From: Oscillospiraceae bacterium
GTDB lineage: Bacteria; Bacillota_A; Clostridia; Oscillospirales; Oscillospiraceae
Reading direction: 5' to 3'
Assembly: GCA_021771675.1 (NCBI GenBank)
Contig: JAETOP010000115.1
Coordinates: 1 to 11,767, forward strand
DNA: 11,767 bases
Positions 1-6,217 of the stretch are shown here, in pieces. The notes beneath the pieces were generated by a model. That model was not told where the DNA came from, made no database searches, and saw nothing but the letters and a program-made list of their open reading frames with translations. The translations under genes were made by a program, and so were the position numbers. Each line of letters begins with the position of its first letter. The first letter of the stretch is position 1.

Positions 1-40
1 AGTCAGACAACTGAACTTTATTTTTCTTAGGTCTTGCCAT
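1..40 (-). CDS. IS630-type transposase, N-terminal fragment (cut by window edge)
   Basis: Reading leftward from ATG at 40-38, the 13 complete codons give MARPKKNKVQLSD. This start resembles N-termini of IS630-family transposases (MARP-basic-Lys-Val-x-Leu-Ser/Thr-Asp), which are DDE enzymes that insert at TA dinucleotides. A GAGAGGGG ribosome binding site (minus strand) lies about 7 bases upstream, which supports this start. Only 40 bases are present, so the family rests on a short N-terminal match; intactness cannot be judged. Confidence 0.5.
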   Translation of the reverse strand, partial: MARPKKNKVQLSD

Positions 41-51
41 GACTGTACCCC

Positions 52-70
52 TCTCATATGTGATATGAGA
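52..70. repeat. Inverted repeat upstream of the transposase
   Basis: TCTCATAT-GTG-ATATGAGA is an 8-bp perfect inverted repeat with a 3-base spacer, just upstream of the transposase start. A second, wider pair lies outside it: AGTGTAT at 71-77 and ATACACT at 107-113. One or both may be part of the IS terminal repeat or an operator for the transposase. The other IS end is outside the window, so the exact boundary cannot be set. Confidence 0.4.
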
Positions 71-130
71 AGTGTATCATATTTTAGTTTGTAAATCAAT
101 ATGTCTATACACTAGCTGGGGGGATAAAAC

Positions 131-313
131 ATGTTCATCGGGTTAACGGTGTTGGTGTTGTTGATCGCGGCGGTATGCTATCTGCTCCTTCTGGGTTCAT
201 CCCAGGGAAGGGATTGGGAGCAGGAGGATCAGGAGCAGGCGGAGTATCTGGAAGAATATATCCGCCGCCGGGGGCAGCGGAAAAGAAACAAGCGAAGTAC
301 GGATATATCCTGA
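131..313 (+). CDS. Small single-span membrane protein, unknown function
   Basis: A 60-residue protein. Residues 2-22 are a continuous hydrophobic segment. They are followed by a Glu/Gln-rich acidic stretch (about 28-42) and then a strongly basic tail (about 45-55, RRR and KRNKR). The layout suggests an N-terminal anchor with a charged cytoplasmic tail, but no family is recognised. A GGGGGG tract at 118-123 sits 7 bases before the ATG and is a good ribosome binding site. The gene lies between the IS630 end and a shared terminator and points toward cinA/thiI, so it is probably its own transcription unit. Codon use and Shine-Dalgarno support a real gene, but its small size leaves doubt. Confidence 0.55.
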   Translation: MFIGLTVLVLLIAAVCYLLLLGSSQGRDWEQEDQEQAEYLEEYIRRRGQRKRNKRSTDIS

Positions 314-373
314 TATGCTGATCAGGAAACAGATCGGCGCATCATGGTATCTTTCCACCTTTGGGCATATAAA

Positions 374-416
374 AACGGTCATTGCGGCCTAGGCTACGCC
401 TGGGGCAATGACCGTT
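374..416. terminator. Bidirectional intrinsic terminator
   Basis: A perfect 12-bp stem is formed by AACGGTCATTGC (374-385) and GCAATGACCGTT (405-416). Reading leftward the stem ends in a run of T (complement of A371-375), a strong terminator for thiI-cinA. Reading rightward it ends in TTCTTTC, a weaker tail that could serve the 60-aa gene. Confidence 0.85.
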
Positions 417-423
417 CTTTCAT

Positions 424-888
424 TTAGCTGTTCTGTTCCAGCGCCAGATTCAGCGCCTCCCGAACGGCGGCGGTGCGGACCTCCTCCCGGGAACCCTGAA
501 ACAGAAATTTTCTGGAAAAGCAGACCTTTTCGTCGCAGTAGCCGATGAACACCGTGCCCACCGGATTGCCGAATTCATCCCCGCCGGGCCCGGCCAGGCC
601 CGTGACGGACAGGGCCACATCCGCTTGCAGCACATTCCTTGCCCCCTGGGCCATGGCCTCCGCCACCGGGGCGCTGACGGCCCCACGCTCTTCCAGGAGC
701 TTCTCATCCACCCCCAAAGAATGATGCTTGACCCAGTTGGTGTAGCAGATGATGCCGCCCTTGTACACCCGGGAGCTTCCCGGGACGGCGGTGAGGACTG
801 CGCCGATGCCGCCGCCGGTGCAGCTCTCCGCCGTGACCAGGGTCTTCCCCTCCAGGGCGGAGAGCACCTCAGAGCATAGCTTCATCAT
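424..888 (-). CDS. pncC: CinA C-terminal domain protein (PncC-type nicotinamide-nucleotide amidohydrolase)
   Basis: A 154-residue single-domain protein. Visible family motifs are TAESCTGG at 19-26, YKGG at 42-45, GAVS at 69-72, TGLAGPGG at 96-103 and PVGTV at 109-113. PncC enzymes deamidate nicotinamide mononucleotide to nicotinate mononucleotide, recycling the pyridine nucleotide made by bacterial DNA ligase. The N-terminal nucleotide-pyrophosphatase-like domain of full-length CinA (about 400 aa) is absent, so this is the short form and not a truncation. The start ATGATG lies inside the last codons of thiI (20-base overlap), with AAGGTGG just upstream, so the two are translationally coupled. 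Either Met1 or Met2 could be used. Activity is inferred from family motifs. Confidence 0.9.
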   Translation of the reverse strand: MMKLCSEVLSALEGKTLVTAESCTGGGIGAVLTAVPGSSRVYKGGIICYTNWVKHHSLGVDEKLLEERGAVSAPVAEAMAQGARNVLQADVALSVTGLAGPGGDEFGNPVGTVFIGYCDEKVCFSRKFLFQGSREEVRTAAVREALNLALEQNS

Positions 889-2059
889 GGTAGGCCACCT
901 TGATTTTCTCCACGCTGGCCAGCGCCCGCTGAATCAGCTCCTCCCGGTTCAGCTTTTCCTCGGCGTGGAGCACCTGGCCCAGGGTGGGCTTGGTCTTGGG
1001 ATGCTTGGGGGTGAAGACGGTGCAGCAGTCCTCATAGGGCAGGATGGAGGTTTCCAGGGTGCCGATTTTCCGGGCGATGGTGACAATCTCCTCCTTGTCC
1101 ATGCCCACCAGGGGCATGAAAATGGGGATGTCCACCACAGCCCCGGTGACCGTCATGGCCTCCATGGTCTGGGACGCCACCTGGCCCAGGTTCTCGCCGG
1201 TGACCAGAGCGCCGCAGCCGTCCCCCTTGGCAAGGTTCATGGCGATTTCCATCATGAACCGGCGCATAATCAGGGTGAAGAACTCCTCCGGGCAGTTGTC
1301 CCGAATGGCCTCCTGAATCTCCGTAAAGGACACCACATTCACCGTCATCCGGCCGGAGTAGCGGGTAACCAGCCGAGCCAGCTCCAAAACCTTGTCCTTG
1401 GCCAGCTGGGAGGTATAGGGATAGGAGAAGAAGTGGACGGACTCGATCTCCACGCCCCGCTTGGCCATCATATAAGCCGCCACCGGGGAATCGATGCCCC
1501 CGGAGAGCAGGCACATGGCCCGTCCGCCCACGCCGGTGGGCAGTCCTCCGGCGCCGGGCTCCGCCGGGCCGTGGACATAGGCGGCAAAATCCCGAACCTC
1601 CACATACACGGTGTACTCCGGATGGTGCACATCCACCTGGCAGCCCGGGTGGGCATCGGCAAGCCGGGCCCCGATCTCCTGGGAAATACCGATGGAGGTC
1701 AGGGGGAACTGCTTGTCGGAGCGCTTGGACTCCACCTTAAAGGAGCGGGCGCAGTCCAAATCCTCCCCCAGGTAAGCTTCACAGGCGGCGAAGATGGCAT
1801 CCAGGTTCTTCTCGCAGGGGCGGCACCGGCACAGGCTCACCACGCCGAAAATGCTGTGAACCGCCTCCCAGGCCCCCTCCACGTCCGCCTCCTCATCCAA
1901 AGGCTCCACATAGACCGTGGACTGCATGATATACACGTCGAAATTGCCGAAGGGCTTCATCCTCCGGCGGACATTCTGCCGCAGACGGCCCTCAAACTGC
2001 CGCTTGTTGGCCCCCTTGAGGACGACCTCCCCCAGCTTCATCAAAAAAATCTCGTTCAT
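869..2059 (-). CDS. thiI: tRNA 4-thiouridine synthase / sulfurtransferase ThiI
   Basis: A 396-residue cytoplasmic enzyme that adenylates U8 of tRNA and inserts sulfur to give s4U; in some bacteria it also supplies sulfur for thiazole synthesis. It has an N-terminal ferredoxin-like region, a THUMP RNA-binding domain at about 55-165, and a PP-loop ATP-binding motif SGGIDS at 186-191. GENLGQVASQT (288-298) and the DCC cysteine pair (C345, C346) are also typical. The C-terminal rhodanese domain of the E. coli enzyme is missing, as is normal in many Gram-positive ThiI proteins. AAAGGA stands 7 bases before the ATG. It is the first gene of a two-gene operon with pncC. This is ordinary chromosome beside the accessory island. 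Confidence 0.95.
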   Translation of the reverse strand: MNEIFLMKLGEVVLKGANKRQFEGRLRQNVRRRMKPFGNFDVYIMQSTVYVEPLDEEADVEGAWEAVHSIFGVVSLCRCRPCEKNLDAIFAACEAYLGEDLDCARSFKVESKRSDKQFPLTSIGISQEIGARLADAHPGCQVDVHHPEYTVYVEVRDFAAYVHGPAEPGAGGLPTGVGGRAMCLLSGGIDSPVAAYMMAKRGVEIESVHFFSYPYTSQLAKDKVLELARLVTRYSGRMTVNVVSFTEIQEAIRDNCPEEFFTLIMRRFMMEIAMNLAKGDGCGALVTGENLGQVASQTMEAMTVTGAVVDIPIFMPLVGMDKEEIVTIARKIGTLETSILPYEDCCTVFTPKHPKTKPTLGQVLHAEEKLNREELIQRALASVEKIKVAYHDEAML

Positions 2060-2113
2060 CGGTTTTCCTTTCCGTTATCCGCAGAATTCTTAATTTCCGC
2101 AAAATTCTCAATT

Positions 2114-2141
2114 ATTATAATACTTCTTTAAGTTTTTGCAA
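2114..2141 (-). promoter_or_regulatory. Promoter of thiI-pncC
   Basis: On the minus strand, TTGCAA (2141-2136), a 16-base spacer and TATAAT (2119-2114) form a good sigma-A promoter about 55 bases before the thiI start. It lies within the left edge of the duplicated leader. In the second leader copy the same stretch survives as TTGCAA-N16-TATGAA with no gene to serve. Confidence 0.7.
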
Positions 2142-2202
2142 GAGGCATTGCCATTTTTGCTCCATGATGATATAGTAAAATGTGTTTATCGGGCTAACTC
2201 AG

Positions 2203-2237
2203 CTTGAAATTATGTAATCGTAAACAATTATTTCAAG
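2203..2237. promoter_or_regulatory. Inverted repeat upstream of operator array (copy 1)
   Basis: CTTGAAAT (2203-2210) and ATTTCAAG (2230-2237) are perfect 8-bp arms with a 19-base spacer. The whole element is unchanged in copy 2 (5860-5894). It sits 8 bases upstream of the 21-bp repeats and could be a second protein-binding site. Its function is not known. Confidence 0.45.
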
Positions 2238-2245
2238 AGCGGCTG

Positions 2246-2308
2246 CCGTTGTTTATGCCGCTTAAACTGTCGTTCGTGCCGCTTAAACCGTCGTTCATGC
2301 CGAACCCC
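2246..2308 (+). promoter_or_regulatory. Three 21-bp direct repeats, LytTR-like operator (copy 1)
   Basis: Units at 2246-2266, 2267-2287 and 2288-2308 share the pattern CYGTYGTTYRTGCC. The aligned 9-mers are GTTGTTTAT, GTCGTTCGT and GTCGTTCAT. Period is exactly 21 bp, two helical turns, so the sites lie on one DNA face, and the last core ends 6 bases before the -35. The published LytTR consensus ([TA][AC][CA]GTTN[AG][TG], direct repeats with 12-13 bp between) fits the GTTNRK core and the spacing, but the first two positions do not match. The assignment to a LytTR regulator is therefore an inference. Confidence 0.6.
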
Positions 2309-2337
2309 TTGAATAGCCTCTTTTTATGGATTATACT
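2309..2337 (+). promoter_or_regulatory. Sigma-A promoter of cassette 1
   Basis: TTGAAT (2309-2314), a 17-base spacer and TATACT (2332-2337). Transcription would start near 2344, giving a 5' UTR of about 250 bases before the secreted-protein gene. The same boxes and spacing are kept in copy 2. Confidence 0.75.
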
Positions 2338-2431
2338 GAGTTCAACAAAAGGCGACAGGAGACAGATCGACAATTCAGTAGATCGCAACAAAAATTATCG
2401 GAGAAGCCCGTCTATGGTTGCGGATTAAGTG

Positions 2432-2460
2432 TATGTTACTGCCTGATCAGCAGTTACATA
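2432..2460 (+). other. Conserved 5' UTR hairpin (copy 1)
   Basis: TATGTTACTGC and GCAGTTACATA pair around the loop CTGATCA with one T-T mismatch. The repeat block ends exactly at the 3' side of this stem. There is no T run after it, so it is not an intrinsic terminator. It may protect the RNA or bind a factor. Confidence 0.45.
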
Positions 2461-2593
2461 GTATTCTGGGTCATTGGATTAAGCGCGCGCTCTAATGATT
2501 CGCATTTGCTGGCCGCAAATCATCAGCGGTCAAGAATGGTGGTTGATGAATTTCAAGAACAACTCAATGGTCACAAAAAAGGAGGTACTACAC

Positions 2594-2908
2594 ATGAAAA
2601 AGCGCAGACTAACTGCATTCGTTTTTTGCTTGGCATTTGTTTTTTCTTCTGTCTCAACAGCATTCGCCAGTGCATACTGCGATTACCAAGTCAATGGCGG
2701 CATCTGTGGGAAAACCCTCACCTGGGTCCAAACAGGTGGAAGCGGCACAATGGATGCCTCACACACCTATGGAGGATTCTTGGGCATTGGAGTAAAGACT
2801 TGCAACTACAACTATTTCTACCTTTATTATTCATACAAATGCGGAGCAGGCCACACAATTAGCAGCCGTGCCGACCGGCATGAATACGGCCATACTTGCG
2901 GTAAATAA
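2594..2908 (+). CDS. Small secreted Cys-rich protein of cassette 1
   Basis: A 104-residue precursor starting at an ATG with AAAAAGGAGG eight bases upstream; in-frame extensions to 2495 lack a binding site and would bury the signal peptide. Residues 1-25 form a Sec signal peptide (MKKRR, hydrophobic core, AFA cleavage site). The mature part of about 79 residues has cysteines at 29, 38, 70, 83 and 102, is rich in Gly, Tyr and His, and contains ICGKTLTW (37-44) and HEYGHTCG (96-103). The five cysteines could form disulfides with one left over, or bind metal. The position ahead of a permease and ATPase matches a bacteriocin- or peptide-export operon, but no known bacteriocin family is recognised. 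The motif CG-x-T-x2-W recurs in the cassette 2 protein. Gene call strong, function unknown. Confidence 0.8.
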   Translation: MKKRRLTAFVFCLAFVFSSVSTAFASAYCDYQVNGGICGKTLTWVQTGGSGTMDASHTYGGFLGIGVKTCNYNYFYLYYSYKCGAGHTISSRADRHEYGHTCGK

Positions 2909-2941
2909 ACGATCATGCTTTAGGATGAGGTAAGCGGAACA

Positions 2942-2976
2942 GTAAGCTCGTAGTTACTATGTAGCGGCGAGCTTAC
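2942..2976 (+). other. Intercistronic hairpin, cassette 1
   Basis: GTAAGCTCG (2942-2950) and CGAGCTTAC (2968-2976) form a perfect 9-bp stem with a 17-base loop between the secreted-protein gene and the permease gene. It is followed by CAAAAAG, not a T run. It may stabilise the upstream message or partly limit read-through, so that more secreted protein than transporter is made. Confidence 0.55.
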
Positions 2977-3026
2977 CAAAAAGATTCAACACATGTCTGT
3001 ACAGCTGCAAAAGGGGGCTCATTAAG

Positions 3027-5000
3027 ATGTACTTTGCTCTTTACCTGAAACGTTCTTTTTCCCGTAGATTCCAAAAGCATTTTTCTCTTTATCTGGTGCT
3101 GACCTGTGCATTTTTGCTCCCTCTGCTGATTTCATTCTATCGGGACAGCCGCTCCTATGGCAGTATGCAGCAGCTTTTGTTTCTTTCAAAGGGGCAGACG
3201 TTCCATATTTCCAATGTAACCGAGGCGGACTGCCAGTATTTTCAAGGGATAGAGGGACTTTCTTCGCCGTTTTATGAGGATGGAGAAATCTATCTCAAAA
3301 TTGAAAACGATGAGCAATGGAAGGACTTCGCCACCCTGAATATGTACGGCAGCCAGGTTCAGCAGCGGATAAACGAGATGGGACGCAGCGATGTGTTCTT
3401 TACCGGGAATGAATATGAACGTGCTCACGGCATTTCCACCGATGCGGTATTGCTGTCGTCCCAGCGGCAGCTGTATGCGATGAATGTGCTTTTGATCCTC
3501 TTTATGGCCTTTATCGTACAGTCCACTTATCGGAGTCATTTGCAGTATTTTTCGTCGGACATGGAGACGCTGTCCTGCTGCGGCGCAAGCAGACGGCAGA
3601 TTGCCAGTATTTTTCTCATTGAGTTCCTTGTGGTGTTTGCATCATCCGCAATAAGCGCAGTTCTGATTTCCGGAGGAATACTAAAGGCCCTTTTTTGGTT
3701 CTTTCTGGAAATGCGGGAGGATTCCGGCCTTGCATGGCTGGTTTTCCATGTGGATGTCCAAAATACAGCGGTTCATCTTTTGATTTGCTTTTTGGCGCTT
3801 GGCGTCCCGCTGTGTTTATCGCTGAGAAAATACCCTCGCCGTTCTGTCTCTCAGGCCAGTGCAATTCCGAAAAAATACCGCAGAAAAAAGCTGACCGCTT
3901 CCCGCTCACCGGCACGGATGCTGGCAAAGCTTTGGCGTCAACGCACAAACCGGGTTCTTCAAAACTGCCTGTGCATCTCCATTCCGCTGGTTACCATTTT
4001 CCTGTTTCTCTTCCAATACCTGCTGCTGAATCAGGCCGACCTCAGCACACCCGTGGACTATGAAATACGTGTCACAAGCGCCAGTATCAGTTTTACAGAT
4101 GAAGTAATCCATGATATTGAGGCGATGGAAGATGTGGCATACGTGGTAGCAAAAAGAGTGCCACCCCCCGGTGAATTCCATATTGAAGACCCAGAGGGGT
4201 GCCTGGAGCCGGTTCGAATTCACTCCATTTCCGACCTGGCAGCAAAAAACGAGGCGTTTGGAAAGTACGATGCCGTCATTCGGGTCAACCCTGCCCGGAT
4301 GCAGCTCGAGCCCGGCGGCAAAATTAAGCTAATCAGTTTCAAGGGTCAGGTAGGAGAGGAGCTGTTTGCTCTTACCGCAAAGCAGGTTCTGGAGGGTGAA
4401 AAAGATGATTGGGCATGCGACGTGTACATTGACGATGTCCTGCTGACGATTATTCTGAATCAGCTTCCCTGCAATGAGATAGAAATCAAGCTCCGAGATG
4501 TAAGCCGCCACGAGGCCGTAGGGGAAGCGCTCCAGACTCGCTTTCAGGGGCTCGGATATAAAATTGATGATCGGCAAACCAGTGTTTCCTTCGCACAGAG
4601 CGCAGCGCCAGGCTATTATCTGTTAACCGCTTACCTCTTTGTCGTTCTTTTCGCATTGGTCGGTCTGATCCTGTATACAAGACTATGTGACTACATCAGA
4701 GGTCAGTTTGAAATCATAAAAACAATTCATAGCCTGGGAGCCTCCAAAGGTGTAATCTGCCAATCCTTCCTCCGCCAAGCCATCATTCCTGCGCTGGCTG
4801 CTGCGCTGGTGCCGATTTTGCTCAGTATTTTGGCAATGGAGCTTATCACCCGTTCACTGGGGATAACGCTTCATTGGAGCAGCCCTGTTTTAGCGGGATA
4901 CCTGGGTGTCGGTCTGCTTATGATGGGAATATACCTGTATCCCATTCAAATTACGTTAAAGAATTACATGAAACGCATCCAACTTGGGAGGCAGCCATGA
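3027..5000 (+). CDS. FtsX-type ABC transporter permease of cassette 1
   Basis: A 657-residue membrane protein. Likely membrane spans are at about 20-37, 148-165, 192-222, 248-266, 313-334, 531-551, 585-605 and 618-640. A smaller outer domain (about 40-147) and a larger one (about 335-529) lie between them. Two FtsX-like modules are visible, each with the coupling-helix signature LxxxGAS (LSCCGASRRQ at 182-191; LGASKG at 570-575). It would pair with the ATPase encoded next to drive mechanical export or extrusion of a substrate, as in MacB/BceB-type (type VII) transporters. Lactococcin-972-type loci carry a large membrane protein at the same place. AAGGGGG supports the ATG. The stop overlaps the ATPase start (ATGA). 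The substrate is inferred to be the small secreted protein or a target at the cell surface. Confidence 0.85.
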   Translation: MYFALYLKRSFSRRFQKHFSLYLVLTCAFLLPLLISFYRDSRSYGSMQQLLFLSKGQTFHISNVTEADCQYFQGIEGLSSPFYEDGEIYLKIENDEQWKDFATLNMYGSQVQQRINEMGRSDVFFTGNEYERAHGISTDAVLLSSQRQLYAMNVLLILFMAFIVQSTYRSHLQYFSSDMETLSCCGASRRQIASIFLIEFLVVFASSAISAVLISGGILKALFWFFLEMREDSGLAWLVFHVDVQNTAVHLLICFLALGVPLCLSLRKYPRRSVSQASAIPKKYRRKKLTASRSPARMLAKLWRQRTNRVLQNCLCISIPLVTIFLFLFQYLLLNQADLSTPVDYEIRVTSASISFTDEVIHDIEAMEDVAYVVAKRVPPPGEFHIEDPEGCLEPVRIHSISDLAAKNEAFGKYDAVIRVNPARMQLEPGGKIKLISFKGQVGEELFALTAKQVLEGEKDDWACDVYIDDVLLTIILNQLPCNEIEIKLRDVSRHEAVGEALQTRFQGLGYKIDDRQTSVSFAQSAAPGYYLLTAYLFVVLFALVGLILYTRLCDYIRGQFEIIKTIHSLGASKGVICQSFLRQAIIPALAAALVPILLSILAMELITRSLGITLHWSSPVLAGYLGVGLLMMGIYLYPIQITLKNYMKRIQLGRQP

Positions 5001-5671
5001 GTGTCATTAAAACAGAATCCCTGATGAAAATTTACATGCAGGGGCAGGACGAGGTTCGTGCAGTGGACAATGTTTGGCTCAGCATTGAAAAGGGCGAGTT
5101 CGCAGCCATTATCGGGCAATCCGGTTCCGGTAAAACCACCCTGCTGAACCTGCTGGGCGGAATCGAAACACCCACCTCCGGCTGCGTCTATATCGACGGA
5201 GTAAACCTGCAAAAAGTGGAAGAACCCAAATTAGCCCAACTCAAGCGGCAAAAAATCGGCTATATCTTTCAGGATTATAATCTGATCCCGATTTTGAGTG
5301 CCCAAGAGAACATTGCCATGCCCATGCTGCTGGACGGCAAAAAAGCAAAGCAGGAAGAAATTGAACGTCTCGCCTCATTTCTGGGCATTGACAATCGGCT
5401 CAAACATTTCCCGTCAGAATTATCAGGTGGGCAAAAGCAGCGTGTCGCCATTGCCCGGGCGCTGATTATGCACCCTTCCATTCTCCTCGCCGATGAACCC
5501 ACAGGCAATCTCGACAAGCATTCCGCTGATGAGATCATGGAACTGCTGTTGGAAATCAACCGCCAGGGCCATACAGTCCTGTTGGTAACCCACGAACAGC
5601 GGTACGCAGATATGTGTCAGAGGAAAATCACCCTCAGCGACGGGCGGATTGTCTCGGATGTCCGCAGATAA
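4997..5671 (+). CDS. ABC transporter ATP-binding protein of cassette 1
   Basis: A 224-residue ATPase of the LolD/MacB/BceA type. Walker A is GQSGSGKTT (40-48), Q-loop Gln92, signature LSGGQ (142-146), Walker B ILLADEP with D166/E167, and H-loop His199. All catalytic elements are intact. It starts in the ATGA overlap with the permease, so subunit amounts are likely coupled. It is colinear without gaps with the cassette 2 ATPase, and I count 138 of 224 identical residues. The family is close to the ATPases described with lactococcin-972-type exporters. An in-frame extension upstream to 4874 lies inside the permease gene and is rejected. Confidence 0.93.
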   Translation: MSVIKTESLMKIYMQGQDEVRAVDNVWLSIEKGEFAAIIGQSGSGKTTLLNLLGGIETPTSGCVYIDGVNLQKVEEPKLAQLKRQKIGYIFQDYNLIPILSAQENIAMPMLLDGKKAKQEEIERLASFLGIDNRLKHFPSELSGGQKQRVAIARALIMHPSILLADEPTGNLDKHSADEIMELLLEINRQGHTVLLVTHEQRYADMCQRKITLSDGRIVSDVRR

Positions 5672-5715
5672 TCCCTGGCTGATTTGTTAACGAACCTTCA
5701 CCGTGACTGCTCCCC
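5657..5715 (+). repeat. Conserved ATPase 3' end and trailer, copy 1
   Basis: About 54 of 59 bases match 9221-9279. The block covers the last codons of the ATPase gene and about 44 bases after its stop, including TTTGTTAACGAA, which in copy 2 is the perfect palindrome TTTGTTAACAAA. With the shared leader it brackets the cassette on both sides. Confidence 0.7.
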
Positions 5716-5745
5716 TTAGGGACATTGCCCCTGAGGGGTGCTTTT
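5709..5745 (+). terminator. Intrinsic terminator of cassette 1
   Basis: GCTCCCCTTAGGG (5709-5721) pairs with CCCTGAGGGGTGC (5729-5741) with one mismatch and one G-T pair, followed by TTTT. It ends the cassette 1 transcript before the second leader. Confidence 0.75.
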
Positions 5746-5902
5746 ATGCAAAGCCTGAATTTGCCCATTATTCATAATATTTCTTTAAGCTTTTGCAAGA
5801 GGCATTTCCATTTTTGCTCCATGATGATATAGCAAAATGTGTTTATCGGGTCACCTCAGCTTGAAATTATGTAATCGTAAACAATTATTTCAAGAGCGGA
5901 TG

Positions 5903-5944
5903 CCGTTGTTTATGCCGCTTAAACCGTCGTTCGTGCCTACCCCC
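5903..5944 (+). promoter_or_regulatory. Two 21-bp direct repeats, LytTR-like operator (copy 2)
   Basis: Units at 5903-5923 and 5924-5944 correspond to the outer units of the copy 1 array; one 21-base unit is missing or was never gained. Aligned cores are GTTGTTTAT and GTCGTTCGT. The array abuts the -35 box exactly as in copy 1. Two phased half-sites are the usual minimum for a LytTR dimer. Confidence 0.6.
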
Positions 5945-5973
5945 TTGAATAGCCTCTTTTTATAGATTATACT
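5945..5973 (+). promoter_or_regulatory. Sigma-A promoter of cassette 2
   Basis: TTGAAT (5945-5950), a 17-base spacer and TATACT (5968-5973), identical in boxes and spacing to cassette 1. Transcription should start near 5980, about 240 bases before the first gene. Confidence 0.75.
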
Positions 5974-6148
5974 GAGTTTAACAAAAAGCGACAGGAGACA
6001 GATCGACAATTCAGTAGATCGCAACAAAAATTATCGGAGAAGCCCGCCTATGGTTGCGGATTAAGTGTATGTTACTGCCTGATCAGCAGTTTCATAATCG
6101 CCCTGGGGTTGGTAGTGAAGGCGCACCGCTAAAAGCCTGTAGGGATAC

Positions 6149-6195
6149 TGCCATAGTCCGTCAATGGTATGGGCAATGGTTGACGGCAGAATTTT
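6149..6195 (+). other. Possible attenuator structure in the cassette 2 leader
   Basis: CCGTCAA (6158-6164) and TTGACGG (6180-6186) form a 7-bp stem followed four bases later by ATTTTT, resembling a weak terminator. An alternative pairing TGCCATA (6149-6155) with TATGGGCA (6168-6175) overlaps the first stem, so the two are mutually exclusive. Copy 1 has only a faint sequence relative here. Suggestive only. Confidence 0.25.
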
Positions 6196-6217
6196 TCAAC
6201 GACGAAAGGAGAAAGAA

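Larger units (their letters stand above)
2111..2460 (+). repeat. Shared regulatory leader, copy 1
   Basis: A 350-base direct repeat of 5767-6096. My hand alignment gives about 16 substitutions, one 1-base indel and one extra 21-base unit here, so about 95% identity. From left to right it holds the thiI promoter, an inverted repeat (2203-2237), three 21-bp operator repeats, a sigma-A promoter, and about 120 bases of transcribed leader ending in a hairpin. No protein gene is supported in it. From 2461 to the next gene at 2594 similarity to copy 2 decays quickly. This accounts for the 534-base gap between thiI and the first secreted protein. Confidence 0.9.
5767..6096 (+). repeat. Shared regulatory leader, copy 2
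   Basis: A 330-base direct repeat of 2111-2460 at about 95% identity. It keeps the inverted repeat (arms 5860-5867 and 5887-5894), two of the three operator units, the promoter and the 3' hairpin (6068-6096). It also carries a decayed copy of the leftward thiI promoter, although no leftward gene follows here. This suggests that the block was copied from the thiI side. With 6097-6217 it fills the gap between the first ATPase and the second secreted protein; no gene is supported in it. Confidence 0.9.

Noticed and set aside
71..113. Hairpin AGTGTAT...ATACACT as a terminator
   Set aside because: The arms are only 7 bp with a 29-base loop and no T run; it is more likely part of the IS end.
749..2131. 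460-codon plus-strand frame opposite thiI and pncC
   Set aside because: It is antisense to two clear housekeeping genes and reflects GC-rich third positions; the protein is His/Gly-rich and unlike any family.
2246..2308. Short CRISPR-like array
   Set aside because: Units are 21 bp with no distinct spacers, only three copies, and sit directly against a promoter, so an operator is the better reading.
2204..2428. 74-codon frame with repeated PLKxSFxP words
   Set aside because: The repeated words are just the translation of the 21-bp operator array; there is no binding site and the region is promoter DNA.
2326..2862. 178-codon plus-strand frame across the leader, and its start-less relative in copy 2 (frame from 5962 to about 6131) ending in a hydrophobic stretch
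   Set aside because: The ATG at 2326 lies inside the predicted promoter spacer, has no ribosome binding site and becomes ATA in copy 2, where an upstream stop closes the frame. Substitutions between copies show no excess of silent changes. The frame also runs through the secreted-protein gene in another phase.
2993..3025. Ten-codon frame (MSVQLQKGAH) ending one base before the cassette 1 permease start
   Set aside because: There is no ribosome binding site of its own and no counterpart in cassette 2.
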